Below, in pieces: positions 1 through 12,390 of a stretch of 64,000 nucleotides of DNA; position 1 is the first letter of the stretch; each line of letters begins with the position of its first letter. The notes under the pieces are model-generated. The model did not search any database. It was given only the letters and a program-made list of their open reading frames with translations, and was not told the DNA's origin. The translations under genes were made by a program, and so were the position numbers. The stretch is taken from NCBI GenBank assembly GCA_013398295.1, contig VZSF01006722.1, forward strand, positions 2,124,492 through 2,188,491. Reading direction: 5' to 3'. The DNA comes from Chionis minor. Taxonomy: Eukaryota > Chordata > Aves > Charadriiformes > Chionididae.

Positions 1-21
1 TTTTTTATATATATATATATA
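1..21. repeat. (TA)n microsatellite at the window edge
   Basis: A short run of T followed by about eight TA steps opens the window. It is cut by the window boundary, so its full length is unknown. Confidence 0.8.
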
Positions 22-3000
22 CAAGCCCAATTCTCCAGCCCCTTGAGGTGTCCGTAGCCCACTCCTCCCCTTCCAAAAAATCTCCACAGCCCTGTTCGCG
101 ATTGTGGGAGTATGGCTAATATAAATATTAATCTAATTCTTATGGGATGGATTTTAGTGCTTGCCAGATATCGCAAATACATAATCCAGGGGAGAATGAC
201 ATTAGGCTTGCAAGTGCGGAGTGCAAAATATGATTTGAATAAAATGATAGGGTGGTATCTAATATTTCCTTTAGGGAGTACTATACTCTGAGCTGTCACA
301 ACTGATTGTGTAAATAGACGAGACTGAGGGATGTGATCCTAATCATATTGATGAAACATTCATCTGAAAGACCGAGCGCAACCAGAAGGGACTCACTAGG
401 AATACAATTAAATCCTAATCTGGGGAAGGAGGAATCCTCTGCAGGCTTCCCTCTAACCTGCCGCCCTCTCCCCCGTTTTCATTTCGGAGTCAAATAAAAT
501 GCAGTGGAGGAAGAGGAAATAAAGGAGAGATGGAGGGCTGGGTGGTTTGCCTGCCTGAAGGTCTACGTTAATCCAGGGGGTGCTGGGTGGGAAGAACGTA
601 AATCTACAGTCCTGACCTTGCATAAAATAAAAAAATAAAGGCTGAACTTTACTTACAGGGTTAACTACCTTTCTGAAGAGGGTTTTCACCTGAGTGGTGT
701 TAATGAGGTGCAGGAGGCCTGTGTGTCCGGAGAAAGAGTCTCTCCAGCCCAGGTTTTGACTACCAGCTCAGTCCCAGGCTCGTGAACAAAATTTAGTCTT
801 CTGTCTGTTGTATGCCGTTTAGTTTCCATCTGCAGCCGGGAACTGATCTCTTGCTGATAATACTTATTGGCAAAGGGGTTATTTTCCAGTCACCCCACCA
901 GCTGGTTCCTGTCGGACCCTCATTGCCATGGTGTCGAGCTGCCTTTTGGTATTGTAGTGCACAGGGTGAAATGGCATCAGGCAGTTTGTCGTCCGTGGCA
1001 CGTGGTGATAATCACCTCACATCATGAAAGAAATAGGTTAGCTCTGCTATAAGGGAACCAACCTATTTTGACCATCGTCCCTCAGAAGATGGTCTAAGAT
1101 CGATGGGACAACGTTCCAGTTGTGGTTGCATGCCTTGAAAAGAAGCCTGTCGTCTTCATCCTGTCACTGTTTAAAGTCAGGCTTCCTTTGAGTGTCTAAG
1201 ACCCAAATCCTTTATGATGTTTTTAGAGTTTTTTTCAAAGCCAGCCGGTCTTTTATCAGCAAGCTTAGTTCCTTCTGCTCCATGGAAAGAAAAGCCCCAA
1301 AGACAATGTTCAGATCTATTTTGGTGGGGCATGATGTTTGTAAATGAAGGAAGGATGCATGGAGTGGGATGTCAATTAACAAATCTGTAGCAGGAGCTCC
1401 GTATAAGCCCATACTCTCTTTCATGGAAGTATGAGCTCTGCAGTTTTATGGTTTACAGAAGGAATCCTATGGTTGAAGTGGGCACTGCTGAAGTGGTTGT
1501 AATGTAAAGTAGTATAATTTTAACAGGTTTGGAAATGAAACTTTATGTTAGGATTCATCTGTACTGCGATTGTATATACTGAGGGCAAAGGAGTCAGTTA
1601 TATTTGTTCCCTGTTTTTCTTACAGTAGGGTTAGATTTTTATAGTGTGGACAGGGCAGTAATTGTTAAAATTCATGGAATGGTTATAATCCCATTTGCCT
1701 ATAAAGCAATACAGTCTTTGTTAATTACTTGGCATAGTTGCAAATTTCCTTTGAGGAGGGAAACAATCCATGTTTATGTTTAACCTAAACTATGTCCTAT
1801 ATGAAAATTCCAGACTGGGCTAACCTTAGACTGTTCCTGCAGGAATAGCAAGTGTACTTAGCTATTTTAGCTTTTAGGTTTTAGCATCTTCTATGTTTGT
1901 GTGCGATAAATTGGTAGCGATGCTCTGGCCATTCCTCTGAGGAGAGGAATTCTTCAGAAACTAACTGGTTTTAATGTGTCAATGCTTGCTTGTTCTTAGT
2001 GATAAATTTTCAATAGCAGAAATCTTATGCTTTCCTCTCCTTACTTCCTATGCTGAGTAAGAATATAAGAACATGATATTCCTACCCTAATGAATGTATA
2101 ATTTGAGCAAGCGGAGCTCTTAAACTGGCGCTTCAGAGGACATGGCAATGCAAAGGAGACTTTTCAGGAGCTATTGGCAATAGCAGGTAATTTTTGTCCT
2201 TTCTCTTACTCCAAATAGGGCAGTCAGCTTCACCTGTGTAGCTGAGTCTCCACTGATACAATGAGTAGCTTATTTTCCAGTAGCTTTGTGTTTTATGTCT
2301 CAAAATTACTGTTAACCCAGCTCTTCTGTTACTTCTTTCAGTGAAGGCAGGATTGTGCTCCGCTGCCTTTAGATTGCAACTCCTTTGCAGGATCATTTGC
2401 GAGGAAAGATTAGGTGAATTTCTTGTTTTGGGTGGAAATGTCTTTGATCTGGAAGAAAAATTATAGCAAAATCTGTGACATTTGAATGGTTTTAGTTTTA
2501 CTCACAGAAAGAGTAAAGTTCCTAAAGTTTGTGCCAGCAATGATCTGAATAGCAGATAAATCTGCATTGTAAAGCTGTGTTTCAAATGTGCAATGTATTT
2601 CTCTACTTGATCTGCTTAAATTATATGTACATAATAAACCTCTGGAAATGCCTACTGTCAGGATGGGACAATGAGTAAGTTTAGTGGATTGGAAGTGAAG
2701 AATCGGGTTATTTTTCAATCACATCAACTCTCTAATTCAGTTCACTGTGCAGTAGCAGAAATGCTTGTGCTGGCACTGAGCAGAAAGAAGAAACGGAACA
2801 GTATGTAAGAATGAAAAACTTCTATATTCCTGCCAGGGATGCTGGTGACTGCTTTCATCAGCGCTACTCGTGATTTTTTTTTTGTTTTTCTCCCCCTCCC
2901 CACCCCCCCCAAGTAACAGCACATGATAGCTACAGCCTGCATGGCCAGTTCAGGTACCAGTCTTCAAAAGCATTTAAAGAGATTGGTGTAAATGCCTTGT

Positions 3001-5723
3001 TGGGAAAGTAGTGAGGGGACTTTCTGATCCGGTAGGGATGCCACCACGGTATAATCCCAGTGTTTGGGGAGCTACAGGAATATGGTGAAGCGTAGGTTTA
3101 CAGCGCCTCTCATACCCTACAGCAGCTGTCCATGGGCGCATGCGTGCTCCAGAGTTTATTTCATAGTCCCCTGCCTATGGTTAGGTCTAGTGCTTTCTTG
3201 ATTTCAACCATGGGATGAGAAAGCCATTCCCATAGCTGCTAGAAAACACAAGCTCCCTGGTTTTGGTGTGCTGCAGAACCCTTAATCATTGCGTAGTATA
3301 ATGGAAGGTGTGTAATAGCCTGAATGCAGTTCCAAGCGCACAAAAATTGTGATTATGATGTGGGTTTAGTTCTTGTTTCTGACATTCCCATTGGGTGAGA
3401 ATTCTTAGGGAGATGCAGTTCCCCTGGAAATGGCGTAAAATATTTGGAGTTCCAGAGCAGTGTGTTTGATCAGCAGCTGCAGGAGGGATGCGGCGTGGCC
3501 GGCTGCTTTGTTTCACGTTTGGAGTGATTATCTAGAGGAACAAGGGGCGTGTTAGGCTCTAGTACACTACACAAGAAATGAACAAATGAACAAGAAGTAC
3601 TGGGGTATTTCAGCGTAGAGTTAAAAAACCAAACCCCACAACCATTGATGGGATTGCTCTGAACTGTGGGGTGATGACTGATTTCTGCTAGACTGGACTG
3701 TGGGTGCTGTAGCTAAGTGGCTAAGGTAGTTGCCTGTATCTCCCCCAGCTCCAAGCTGAGTCTCTGTAGGGATGCATGGAGAATAAAAGATGAGAAGCAG
3801 TGCCCTTCCGGTGTTTTCTCAAGCCACCCAGGGACTGGAGATTTAAAAAAAAACCTCAACAAAAACCAAAAACCAAACAAACATGTATCTCTTTTCTTTT
3901 TGGTGAGGTATTTTCCAAACTAGGAGTTGCAGGGAGAGCCAAAGCGGCAGCAAACAAGGCAACTTGTGTTCCTCCACTTCACTTTACTTCAGTCAGATTT
4001 GATCTGCATCATTCTCCAGGCTGGTATTAATATTGTTATGCTGAGAAGTGCTAATGGCCGCCCATAATGTTTGAAGGTCGCTGAAGTATAGAGTGAAAAT
4101 ACTCTATAGAAAGACTTAAAGATTGGCCATAACCACACCTAAAAAAAAATCCTGATGGAGAATAAGTGGATTAACTCTCTCTTCTGTTGAACAGCTAAAG
4201 CTTTCAGTTTCCTCTATTATAACAGTTACAGAGGTTAATAGCTAGGCCAAAGTATCTCAAGTCTTAAGGTATTTCTTTACTGAAGAGGAAGGGTGAAGCT
4301 ATGCAGGGGGTTTGAGCTGATTTAAGGTTCCACTTACTGCTGAGAAAGGAGAAAGTACTTATCCCTCCTTAGTCTTCCCTTGTTACGCTTTTGCTTGTGA
4401 GTTCACTTCTTACCTTGTACAGGCTGCGCGACTCACCAAACCCCTCGTGTGAGTCAATTCATTTTACAGACTAGGCAGGAAACATACCCAGGAGAAAAGG
4501 ACAATGACAGTCTGCTGGGTTCATGACTTGAATCGGCTCAACTAAGACCCGACAAGAGTTAGGGACAGTGCAAAGGAGAAGGCAGGATTACATAGCCAGG
4601 ACTGGTGGAGAAGGGAGTTGCATGCAACATCCGCAGGGACTGTAGGAAGGGAGAGAGGGCTGGATTTGGCTTTGGTATGACTTTATGTTGACTTAATTTG
4701 TGAAATTGCTGCTTAATCATTCAAAGAGACAAAACTCTCTCCTTCAGATTAAACTGTGTTTCCCCAGGCTGTTGGGATAAATGCTTCATTACTGTTCCTT
4801 CCGAGGGTCCAGAAAGGCAAAGATCCCTGGGAAAGAATTGCAGAGTCGCTCACTGTGTCATGGCTTTAAGAAATGCGGGGTAATCAGGTAGGAGGAGGTG
4901 ACAACACAGTAATGCAGATATCACTTGGGGTGCCTGACCTTTCTTGAGCAGGCTGGTGACCTTGCCATATAGTCACAATCACCCAAATTTCGCTCTGCAG
5001 TGAATGACATGCCTCTCAGGATAGGTTTCCTGGGGCTAATGTAGTATGCGTTAACACTTTTTGGCTCAGGCTCCGGAAGACTGTTCCTTCAGGTAAAGTA
5101 AGCTTGCTCAAGAATGGGTTGTATTTGTGTTATTTGCTTAGGGAAGTGGGAATTTGGGTATATTTCATTGATAGTAAAGTATGTTAAGATCTGCTTTGAT
5201 GCCTCTGCTTTCTCCTCCCAGTAAGAAGTAAACATTGAGGATCAAATATGAAAATTTACTCCTGCCTTTTAAGGGGGCAAAATCAGCCACATTAGGCAAA
5301 AGCCTGATGTTGTCAGTGTTACCGAATATAATACGTACTACTGTGAGACTTCCCTGTGTAGACCTAAGGCCTCCTGGAGTGAGTACCAAAGCTGTTAGCC
5401 TTTGCAAGATTAGATTGCTAGATTTTAAGCAGTCAATACCCAGCTGCAGGGAAGGCACTCTATAAACTGCAAATAATAAAAAGGTAAAACTGAAGTAAAT
5501 GGACAGGCCAACAGTGCTACTTGGAAGAACCCAAGTTGTGAGCTAAATTCTGCAACGCTAGATCTCAAAGGGAATTTTGCAAAAGGGAAAACAACTGAAA
5601 TTGTTTTATGACATTAACAGATGATTATTTAAATCCCTTTTATTAACCCTCTATCTACCTTTGTTGGTAGGGAAGAATTGCCTCTGAGGCAGATATTTTT
5701 ACTGTTTTAGGGAGATCTTCCCT
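22..5723. other. Non-coding stretch, no gene recognised
   Basis: I see no credible exon, RNA gene or recognisable recent repeat here. The longest open frames are under 100 codons, lie on both strands and show no family motifs. The only local signals are a C-rich tract at 2892-2910, a GC-rich NRF1-like dodecamer near 3135-3146, and A/C-rich low-complexity sequence around 3845-3885. Confidence 0.6.
2892..2910 (-). other. Possible G-quadruplex tract on the minus strand
   Basis: The plus strand reads five C, T, four C, A, eight C. The minus strand therefore has G8-T-G4-A-G5, which can supply four runs of at least three G with one-base loops. It sits directly beside a T-rich tract. A G-quadruplex is a structural inference only. 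Confidence 0.4.
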
Positions 5724-5775
5724 CGTTCTTTCTCTTCTTTTTTTTTCTTTCTTTCTTTTCTTTCTTTCTTTTCTC
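5724..5775. repeat. Pyrimidine tract / (TTTC)n microsatellite
   Basis: About 50 bases of almost pure pyrimidine with a clear TTTC periodicity from about 5746 to 5772. It is a simple repeat with no associated gene signal. Confidence 0.8.
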
Positions 5776-7529
5776 ATTATAATTTTTCTTTTCTGAGACC
5801 TATATATCTATTGCTAGGACAAATCTAGTAGAAGATTAATTGACTGGTAGAATACACCTTGCCTGTGAGAAAAATGTCTCTTTTATCAGTGGGAGGAAGC
5901 TACAGTTGGAGGAAGTTACAATCCAGTATGTGAATAGCAAGTTGTGCTATGAAGAGTAATTTGAGAAACTAGAAGGTCGTTCCTATGGACTGGCTGATTG
6001 AGATACGGTAGGTAATGTGCTGCATAGGCAACATCATGTTTGTTCACTCTCATCTCGCGGGACACTTGGAAACTCCAGCCAACAGTAATTGAGGAGAGAG
6101 AGGTGAGCGCAGAATTGTGTGGTGGTCATGTAACCAGTTTAAGTGGCTTGCAGAAATATTTTGTCTCGTTTCAAAAAGATGAGTGCATTCAGGATCAGAT
6201 GGCTATAATTCTTCAGTCTTAAAAAAAAGCAATCAATCCAGTAATGATCCTTCATTCTTGACCCGGTATTGCAAAACTGTTGGTTCAGGAAGTGACACAT
6301 AGCTGTGGCTGCGTCTGGATAGGTTTACAGAGATCTGTCACTCTCAGTGTATCAGTAGCTATAGACGTATTCCACAGATACAGCTGAAAGTTATATATGT
6401 GTTGCATCTCTGATGCACGGCCTGAAGAAGATCGGACAGAGAGCAGTAAGGACAGATGTTCCTCCTAAGATGAGGTGAGAGTTTATAACCTGTTGTTGTC
6501 AAACTCAACACTGCAATCAGGGACAGAAACTCTGCTAAACTCCATGCTAAACATGAAAGTTTCAAATGAGAACTTCGGTAAGCCGAACAGTTATAAATGG
6601 TCATGAGATAGAGGCAAAATTCTACCTTGTTGAAGTTCATTAGAGCCTGCAGAAGAGTTCTTTTTGGAGGAAGGGAAAGAAGCTGCGCAGTAGTGCTTGC
6701 AGAAATTTGCAAAACTTCAAAGTGTCTGACATAACTGAAGACAGGAGCTGAGACTAAACCCACTCCTGCTCATACCTTTGATATACTTCCTTCTTGTGTT
6801 TGAACTCAGGAGTAAGGAGCGCTCTTTTCATCCATGCTGCCTTCCACCATGCGTGCTTGACTTCCTGCATGCAGGAATGGACTGCTTTGTGCTTTGAGGA
6901 GCTTGTCCTTGAAGATCAGCTATCTCTCACAGGCTTTGCCTTGACCTTCCACAGCAGTCTTCCATGAGATTCTCCCAAGAAGATCCCCGAACAAGACGAA
7001 TTATGCTTTCCTGAAGTGCCAGCTTGTAATTGTACTATTTGTCTTTCTTGGTTCTCTCAGAATTTTAATCTCCACAATCTCATGGCTGCCCTTTAAATCC
7101 CATACTTTTTCTTTGTAAGAAGTCCAGAAGACTTACCGGTCACCTCCATCATGAAATTACCATCAACACAGAGCAGAAATCTAGATTGCCTGTGCCCAGC
7201 TGTATTACCCTATCTGCAGATACCAGGGTGGTTCTCATCCCCCATGCGTACCAGTGGGGACTAGAGCTGGAGTACCAGCTTATGGAGCTTCCTCCAGCTT
7301 TCAAATGAAGGCTTCTTCTTCTTCCCCTTTTTGATTAGGTCTGTAGCAGATACCTAGCACAACGTCACACACATTGAGCTGTTGTCTGATCCTTATCCAT
7401 AAGGTCTTGACTGCCTCATCCCTTGTTCCAAGCAAAGCAGCGTGCTGCAGCCAGCCCTTTGCATGGATTGAAACCTGTCCATGTTCCTCACTTTCCCAGA
7501 CTGTTTTTGCTCAAGATCCTGTATCCGTC
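5776..7529. other. Non-coding stretch, no gene recognised
   Basis: A minus-strand frame of 134 codons (6359-6763) is the longest here. It has no recognisable motif, repeat or conserved spacing, and its composition is that of random AT-rich DNA. I see nothing else to annotate. Confidence 0.55.
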
Positions 7530-8580
7530 TGTGATGGGTTGACCCTGGCTGGATGCCAGGTGCCCACCAAAGCTGCTATATCACTTCCCCTCCTCAGCTG
7601 GAGAGGGGGAGAGAAAATATAATGAAAGGCTTCATCACGGGCAAAACAAGCTTGACTTGGGGAAAATTAATTTCATATACTACAAATCAAACCAGAAGAG
7701 GGTAATGACAAATAAAAACTAAATCTTAAACCACCTCCCCCCACTTCTTTCCCCACCCTGAGCAGCACAGAGGGGCAGGGAATGGAAGTTGCAGTTGGTT
7801 CATCACACATTGTCTCTCCTGCTCCTTTCTCCTCTGGGGTAGGACTCCTCACACTCTTCCTCTTCTCTGGCGTAGTGTCCTTCCCACAGGAGACAGTTCT
7901 CCATGAACTTCTCCAACATCAGTCCTTCTCACAGGCTGCAGTTCTTCACAAACAGCTCCAGAGGGGGTTCTTTCCATGGGGTGCAGTACTTCAGGAACAG
8001 AGTGCTCCAGTGGGGGTCCCCCACGAGGTCACAGGTCCTGCCAGCAAACCTGCTCCAGCCTGGGCTCCTCTCTCCATGCGTCCACAGGTACTGCCAGGAG
8101 CCTGCTCCAGCGCAGGATTCCCACAGCTTCCTTCCACCTGTTCCGATGTGGGGTCCTCTATGGGATGCAGATGGATATCTGCTCCACCATGGACCTCATT
8201 GGGCTACAGGAGGACAGCCTGCCTCACCATGGTCTTCACCATGGACTGCAGGGGAATCTCTGCTCCGGTGCCTGGAGCTCCTCCTCCTCCTCCTTCTTCA
8301 CTGACCTTGGTGTCTGCCGAGTTGTTTCTCTCACATTCTCACTCCTCTCCTTGGCTGCAACTACACAGTTTTGCTTTGTTTCCCCCTCTCCCCCCTTAAA
8401 TATGTTATCATAGAGGTGCAACCACCATCGCTGATGGGCTCGGCCTTGGCCAGTAATGAATCTGTCTTGGAGCCAGCTGGTATTGGCCCTATCGGACATA
8501 GGGGAAGCTTCCAGCAGCTTCTCACAGAAGCCACTCCTGTAGACCCCTGCTACCAAAACCTTGCCATGCAAACCCAGCCA
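7530..8580 (-). mobile_element. Solo-LTR-like avian ERV repeat, minus orientation
   Basis: Read on the minus strand, the element starts TGGCTGGGTTTGC at 8580 and ends GGGTCAACCCATCACA at 7530, so it has the TG...CA ends of a retroviral LTR and a length of about 1.05 kb. A TATA-like stretch (minus GATAACATATTTAAGG, at 8395-8410) lies about 170 bp inside the 5' end, where a promoter would be. Between roughly 7886 and 8270 the sequence is a series of degenerate 40-60 bp units sharing CTGCTCCA-like and CACGG/CATGG-like words. I recognise this LTR type as widespread in bird genomes, but I cannot name the family with certainty. No gag, pol or env homology flanks it, which suggests a solo LTR. I could not find a clean target-site duplication; flanks CGTC and CGTG agree at only three of four positions. 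Open frames of up to 205 codons across it are by-products of the GC-rich repeat units. Confidence 0.6.
7886..8270. repeat. Degenerate minisatellite-like units inside the LTR
   Basis: Six or seven diverged units of about 40-60 bp recur. Each contains a CTGCAG- or TCACAGG-like word, then TTC and CTGCTCCA-type words, and a G-rich GTGGGG-like block. They make this part of the LTR GC-richer than its surroundings and account for overlapping open frames in all three plus frames. Confidence 0.5.
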
Positions 8581-11500
8581 CGTGAGCTATCCCACTGCGA
8601 TTCTGTAATCCCTGTGAGATGCCACCAAGCAACCTCTTTCCTGTGGTTGGTGTCAGACCCCAGGCACTTTCTTTAGGTTCCTCGGGGATTTAGGGTGCTG
8701 CTTGTTGGAGCTGCCACCTTCTTATTCCTTCTTTCCTTCCGTGAGTGCCCACCCTTCTTTCAGCGGTCTGTTCCTTGTTCTTGTCTCCTTCATTGAGTAA
8801 ACGGTAGTACTAAATGCACTTTAGTCTCTCGTTGCACTAGTTACGTTGTAGTATAGGAGCTGGATACTCTAGTGGCCCTCGAGTACATTACTCTCCAGAG
8901 CCTTCAGGGAGGCCTACCTACTTCAAGTTCCCCTGCTGTGATGTTTGCTTTCTGGAGGCAGTGGTAGATGGAGTTGGTCCTTACGTTGCTTGGCAGTAGG
9001 ATTTTGCGTGGATGCCCTCTAGCCCTGGGGGTGCTGGTACTCCCGCAGGTGCTTTTGTAGTTACGGCTGACTGGTGTGGGGGAAACCTGTCTGCTCAGCA
9101 GCAGCCTGCACAAGGATGCAGGGTGAATCAACAGGTTTGAAGTTGAAGGGACTCTTCAGTAGCAGGAAAAGGAAGGACTGAGTCTGGTGGATGTACATGG
9201 GAAAGAGAAAACTTGAAGGCCCGGATGAGCATTGAAGGGCACACCAGGTACTTGTTACTGAGCACTGGGAGCAAAAAAGACACTGAGTAAAGGTCTCAGC
9301 TGGCTGAGGAAGACCAGTCGCAGAGCAATGTGAAGATGTGGTACCCATCAAACAAAGCCTCCTGAAAGAACGTTACCTTTCAAGACTTAACTGAAAAGCG
9401 TTGATCAAGCAAAATCATTTCATGGAAACTTAGTCCTCTGTGCCCTGTGCTTCTTTCACCTTTTTAAATCTGATGTCAAGTGCAGTAAGCCAGGCTTATC
9501 ATTTTATGGATCTATGGCTATAAAGACTGTGTTTCCATTTTAAAGGAGAGGTGTTGGTAATTACCTGGAAGTTGTGCTCAATCCTCAGTCACAGAATTAT
9601 CAGCGTCACCATGTGTGTTTGATATGGGATGAATTTTGTATGGTGTTATTATTTTTCATAAGCAAAATGCACCTTCAATTTATATTTTGCCACTGCACGG
9701 AAAAATCGCAGAATGCCATAAGGTTTATAAGTGTTACAGCCTTGCAATCAGTGTATATATAGTGTCAGAAAACTAATACCAAGAAAACGTTTTCTTGAAC
9801 CAATACTTTAAATTGGTGAAAAACGTTGAAGTAAAAATAAAAGGTGCCAGTCTCTCTGGCAAATAAGTGTATTGTATTACCCATACTTAAAATCCCATTG
9901 AAGTTTCTATAGAAATGCAGTACCCTTCTGCAGCAGTTGCTCTAAAATCATGTGTAATACGATGAATAAGGCCGGAGTTCCACTTTCCTTTAAACTGAAA
10001 CATTCCAGTATCACATCTGAGTAGAATAACCTTGCTTACGGGATTAAATGGGCTGAATTCCACACAGAAGGTTTTCACTCTGTATTTTTTCCAAAAGGGC
10101 CTGGACCGTTTCAGATCAAATTACTTTGAATGTAATTTGTGTGGCAGAGTCTGATTTTATGACCTCAGCCTACATCAGTAAGAGCATATTTAGCTTGTTG
10201 CCTTATGACAGTACTCACAAGCAAATAGTATGTGGGGTTCACTGCTGTTTAAGAGCAGCGTTACATGTGATAACAAAACTTTCACTGAGGTGGATCAGTA
10301 GGAGCCGGGTCAGTGGTGCTTGTGTCTGCCTTCAACTGTTCTTTCGGTGTACTATTCTGACACTTTCAAATGTTTCCATTCCAAGTGAGTAATGCCCTGT
10401 TCACTCCTAGTACCGTCCTGAAAGTCTGTTGCCTTTTTCTGTGGATCAGCCAAAATCATTGAGCTCTTGAACTCTGAAGGTGGTTCATGCTTTTCTCAGA
10501 GGTGGTTCTGAGTAGGTCAGGCACCTTCCCTGCCTGAGCTCCCAGTGAAAATGTTTGACTTAAATCCCTAAGGCAGGGTCTGGGTCTGCAGAGAGGACAT
10601 TGGGTAGAGGGTGTTGGAAAAAAGAACTGACTGCAGCAAAAATCAAGTGGTCAGCACTTCCCGGGGACAGGCCCTTGAGCTGTAGCATTTAAATGCCAAA
10701 TCGGAGCTTTTCGCTTGTTGTTTCCACAAAACGATGTCCGCTCCTGCAGCATGACGCCCAGCACAGAGTCAGGTCAGGAGGAAGCATGAAGGAGTTGCAT
10801 ATGGATTCTTTTTGCTAATGCAGGGTCTTGGTCCCTGTTAGATACCATTTGCGTATGTCTGCTCTGAACTTCACTTCCTTTCAGTCCTTGAGCTGAAAGC
10901 TTCCAGACCCATCAGGAGCCGCTTCATCTATGGACAGTGTGCCTCACTGCTGAAGATGTTCTAGCTTGCTGCATGTTAAATTCTGCTCTGTAACACATTG
11001 ATAATAGTCTCCAAATTGTGTAGTGTAGTTGTTCCTAACTTGGAAGAATTAGTATGTCACTTAACATGGACATCCCTATGAGGAAGCTCTCCCCAGTGGG
11101 GAGGAAGGTTTCAGGTCACAGCCTTGAGGGATATGCCTGACTTTTTTGTAAGCATGTAGTGTCTGTTTCCAGCTTCAATGCAGCAGCTCCAACAGGGTTT
11201 ACAGACCTGTCTTCTGGCCTTGCGACTGTAGCACTGCTGATTGCAAATGTGACACTTAAAACATACCCCATTTGATGTAGTAATGGTTATGGACCATCTA
11301 GCATGCTCCTACACATGCAAAGGGTGTGTTTATACATGAAACGTAATGATTTAGCATGGAATCTTTCAGATGCACTCTGGAAAAGGCAAATAAAGGAGTG
11401 TGGGTAGGAGAAAGACACAGATACTGTGGAGACAGAAGTAGGAAAAGTTCTCTTGTAGAAGCAGGATACTGTCTGGAATCATAGACTTTCCAAGGCCAGG

Positions 11501-11889
11501 GTGCCTTCTGGCTAGGTAAGAGAGACAATGTCACAAAGGCCCGGATACAGCAGTGTGCACACTGAGTAGCACTTACCAGGAGTCTCGCTGAATGCTATTT
11601 ATTCATGCATCCTTACTGAAGTTAATATGAGTAGAATATGTTGAATTTGGCCCTAGGTTAGTAACGTAAAATTGTAGCTCTTTAAAACGGATCTGAACGG
11701 AGAGGTGTGGTCCAGTGCTGCACTGGCTCTGAGACTTTGTTGGTTTGAGGGGATTTGGGATTTTTGTTTTGACAAGGTATTTTTAGGCGTGGGGGATGCT
11801 TGGGGGAAGAACAACATGATTATTTTTCTTGCAAATCTAATAAGAAAAGAATTAGCCTAGAAGAGGGCAAAAAGAATCTGCTCCCTTAG
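8581..11889. other. Non-coding stretch, no gene recognised
   Basis: No exon, RNA gene or recent repeat can be supported here. The open frames are all under 100 codons and lie on both strands. A possible donor (CCAA then gtgagta) at 10384 has no convincing upstream acceptor or conserved reading frame. Confidence 0.55.
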
Positions 11890-12390
11890 ATGTTATCTAA
11901 GATGCTGCCTTATTCCTCTAAGAAGTGGAGCTTTCATGTGTTATATTACACAGCCCCCCAAAAAGATGCATATCTTTTGCCTGGGGTGAGCAACTCCTGA
12001 GATTTTTGAAGTCAGGCTAGTACATTAACACCTTAGATTTAGGTAGCGCACAGCTACAAGCAAATGTCTTTGGATGATAGAAGCAAATCAGACACTGCTT
12101 TTGTATGTCACGAGGGATTATTCTATTTTAGTGCTATGCCCTTTGGCTTTACAAATGCACCTGTAGTGCTCCTGTGGTTAGTGCAAAGAATCTTGGTAGA
12201 ATTAATTTACTATAGTTGTTTTGTCTTTGTAAATAGCAAATGTTAGAACTGCCTATACACAAACAGCTTTTCAAACCTTCATCTATTGTTTGCAGCAGTT
12301 CACAGATAGGGAAGGCTTCTCTTCTTTTAAGTCCAGCACTGAGCTCTTCAATGTACTTTTCACAAAAGGTGATTTTTGAGGAGGTAGGAG
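11890..12390 (+). pseudogene. Ty3/gypsy-type reverse transcriptase fossil, frameshifted
   Basis: This is a decayed RT segment, readable in pieces. In frame 1 from about 11908 it gives PYSSKKW, then FHV and KDAYLLP, matching the N-terminal RT order of Ty3/gypsy elements (PYSSP, WRFCVDYR, DAYPLP). It then shifts to frame 0 (11997-12062), giving LLRFLKSG, a stop, and YINTLDLGS, which is the catalytic motif A region with its aspartate (TLDL) kept. It shifts back to frame 1 from 12064, giving SKSDTAFVCHEGLFYF and MPFGFTNAP, the classic Ty3/gypsy block. The YLDD catalytic box is replaced by FVNS (12226-12237), so both motif C aspartates are gone, and TAG stops at 12244. Beyond that, SFSNLHLLFAAVHR and CTFHKR are weakly like the following thumb-proximal region. 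With two frameshifts, internal stops and a lost active site it cannot be functional. Retroviral RT was considered, but the MPFG-x-TNAP block fits Ty3/gypsy better. No protease, RNase H, integrase or LTR was recognised nearby. Confidence 0.75.

Noticed and set aside
6359..6763. A 134-codon minus-strand open frame
   Set aside because: No recognisable motif, no splice or promoter context, and composition like the surrounding non-coding DNA.
7782..8413. Overlapping open frames of 205, 133 and 145 codons on the plus strand
   Set aside because: They lie entirely within the LTR-like repeat, in all three frames and opposite to its orientation. They result from GC-rich repeat units.
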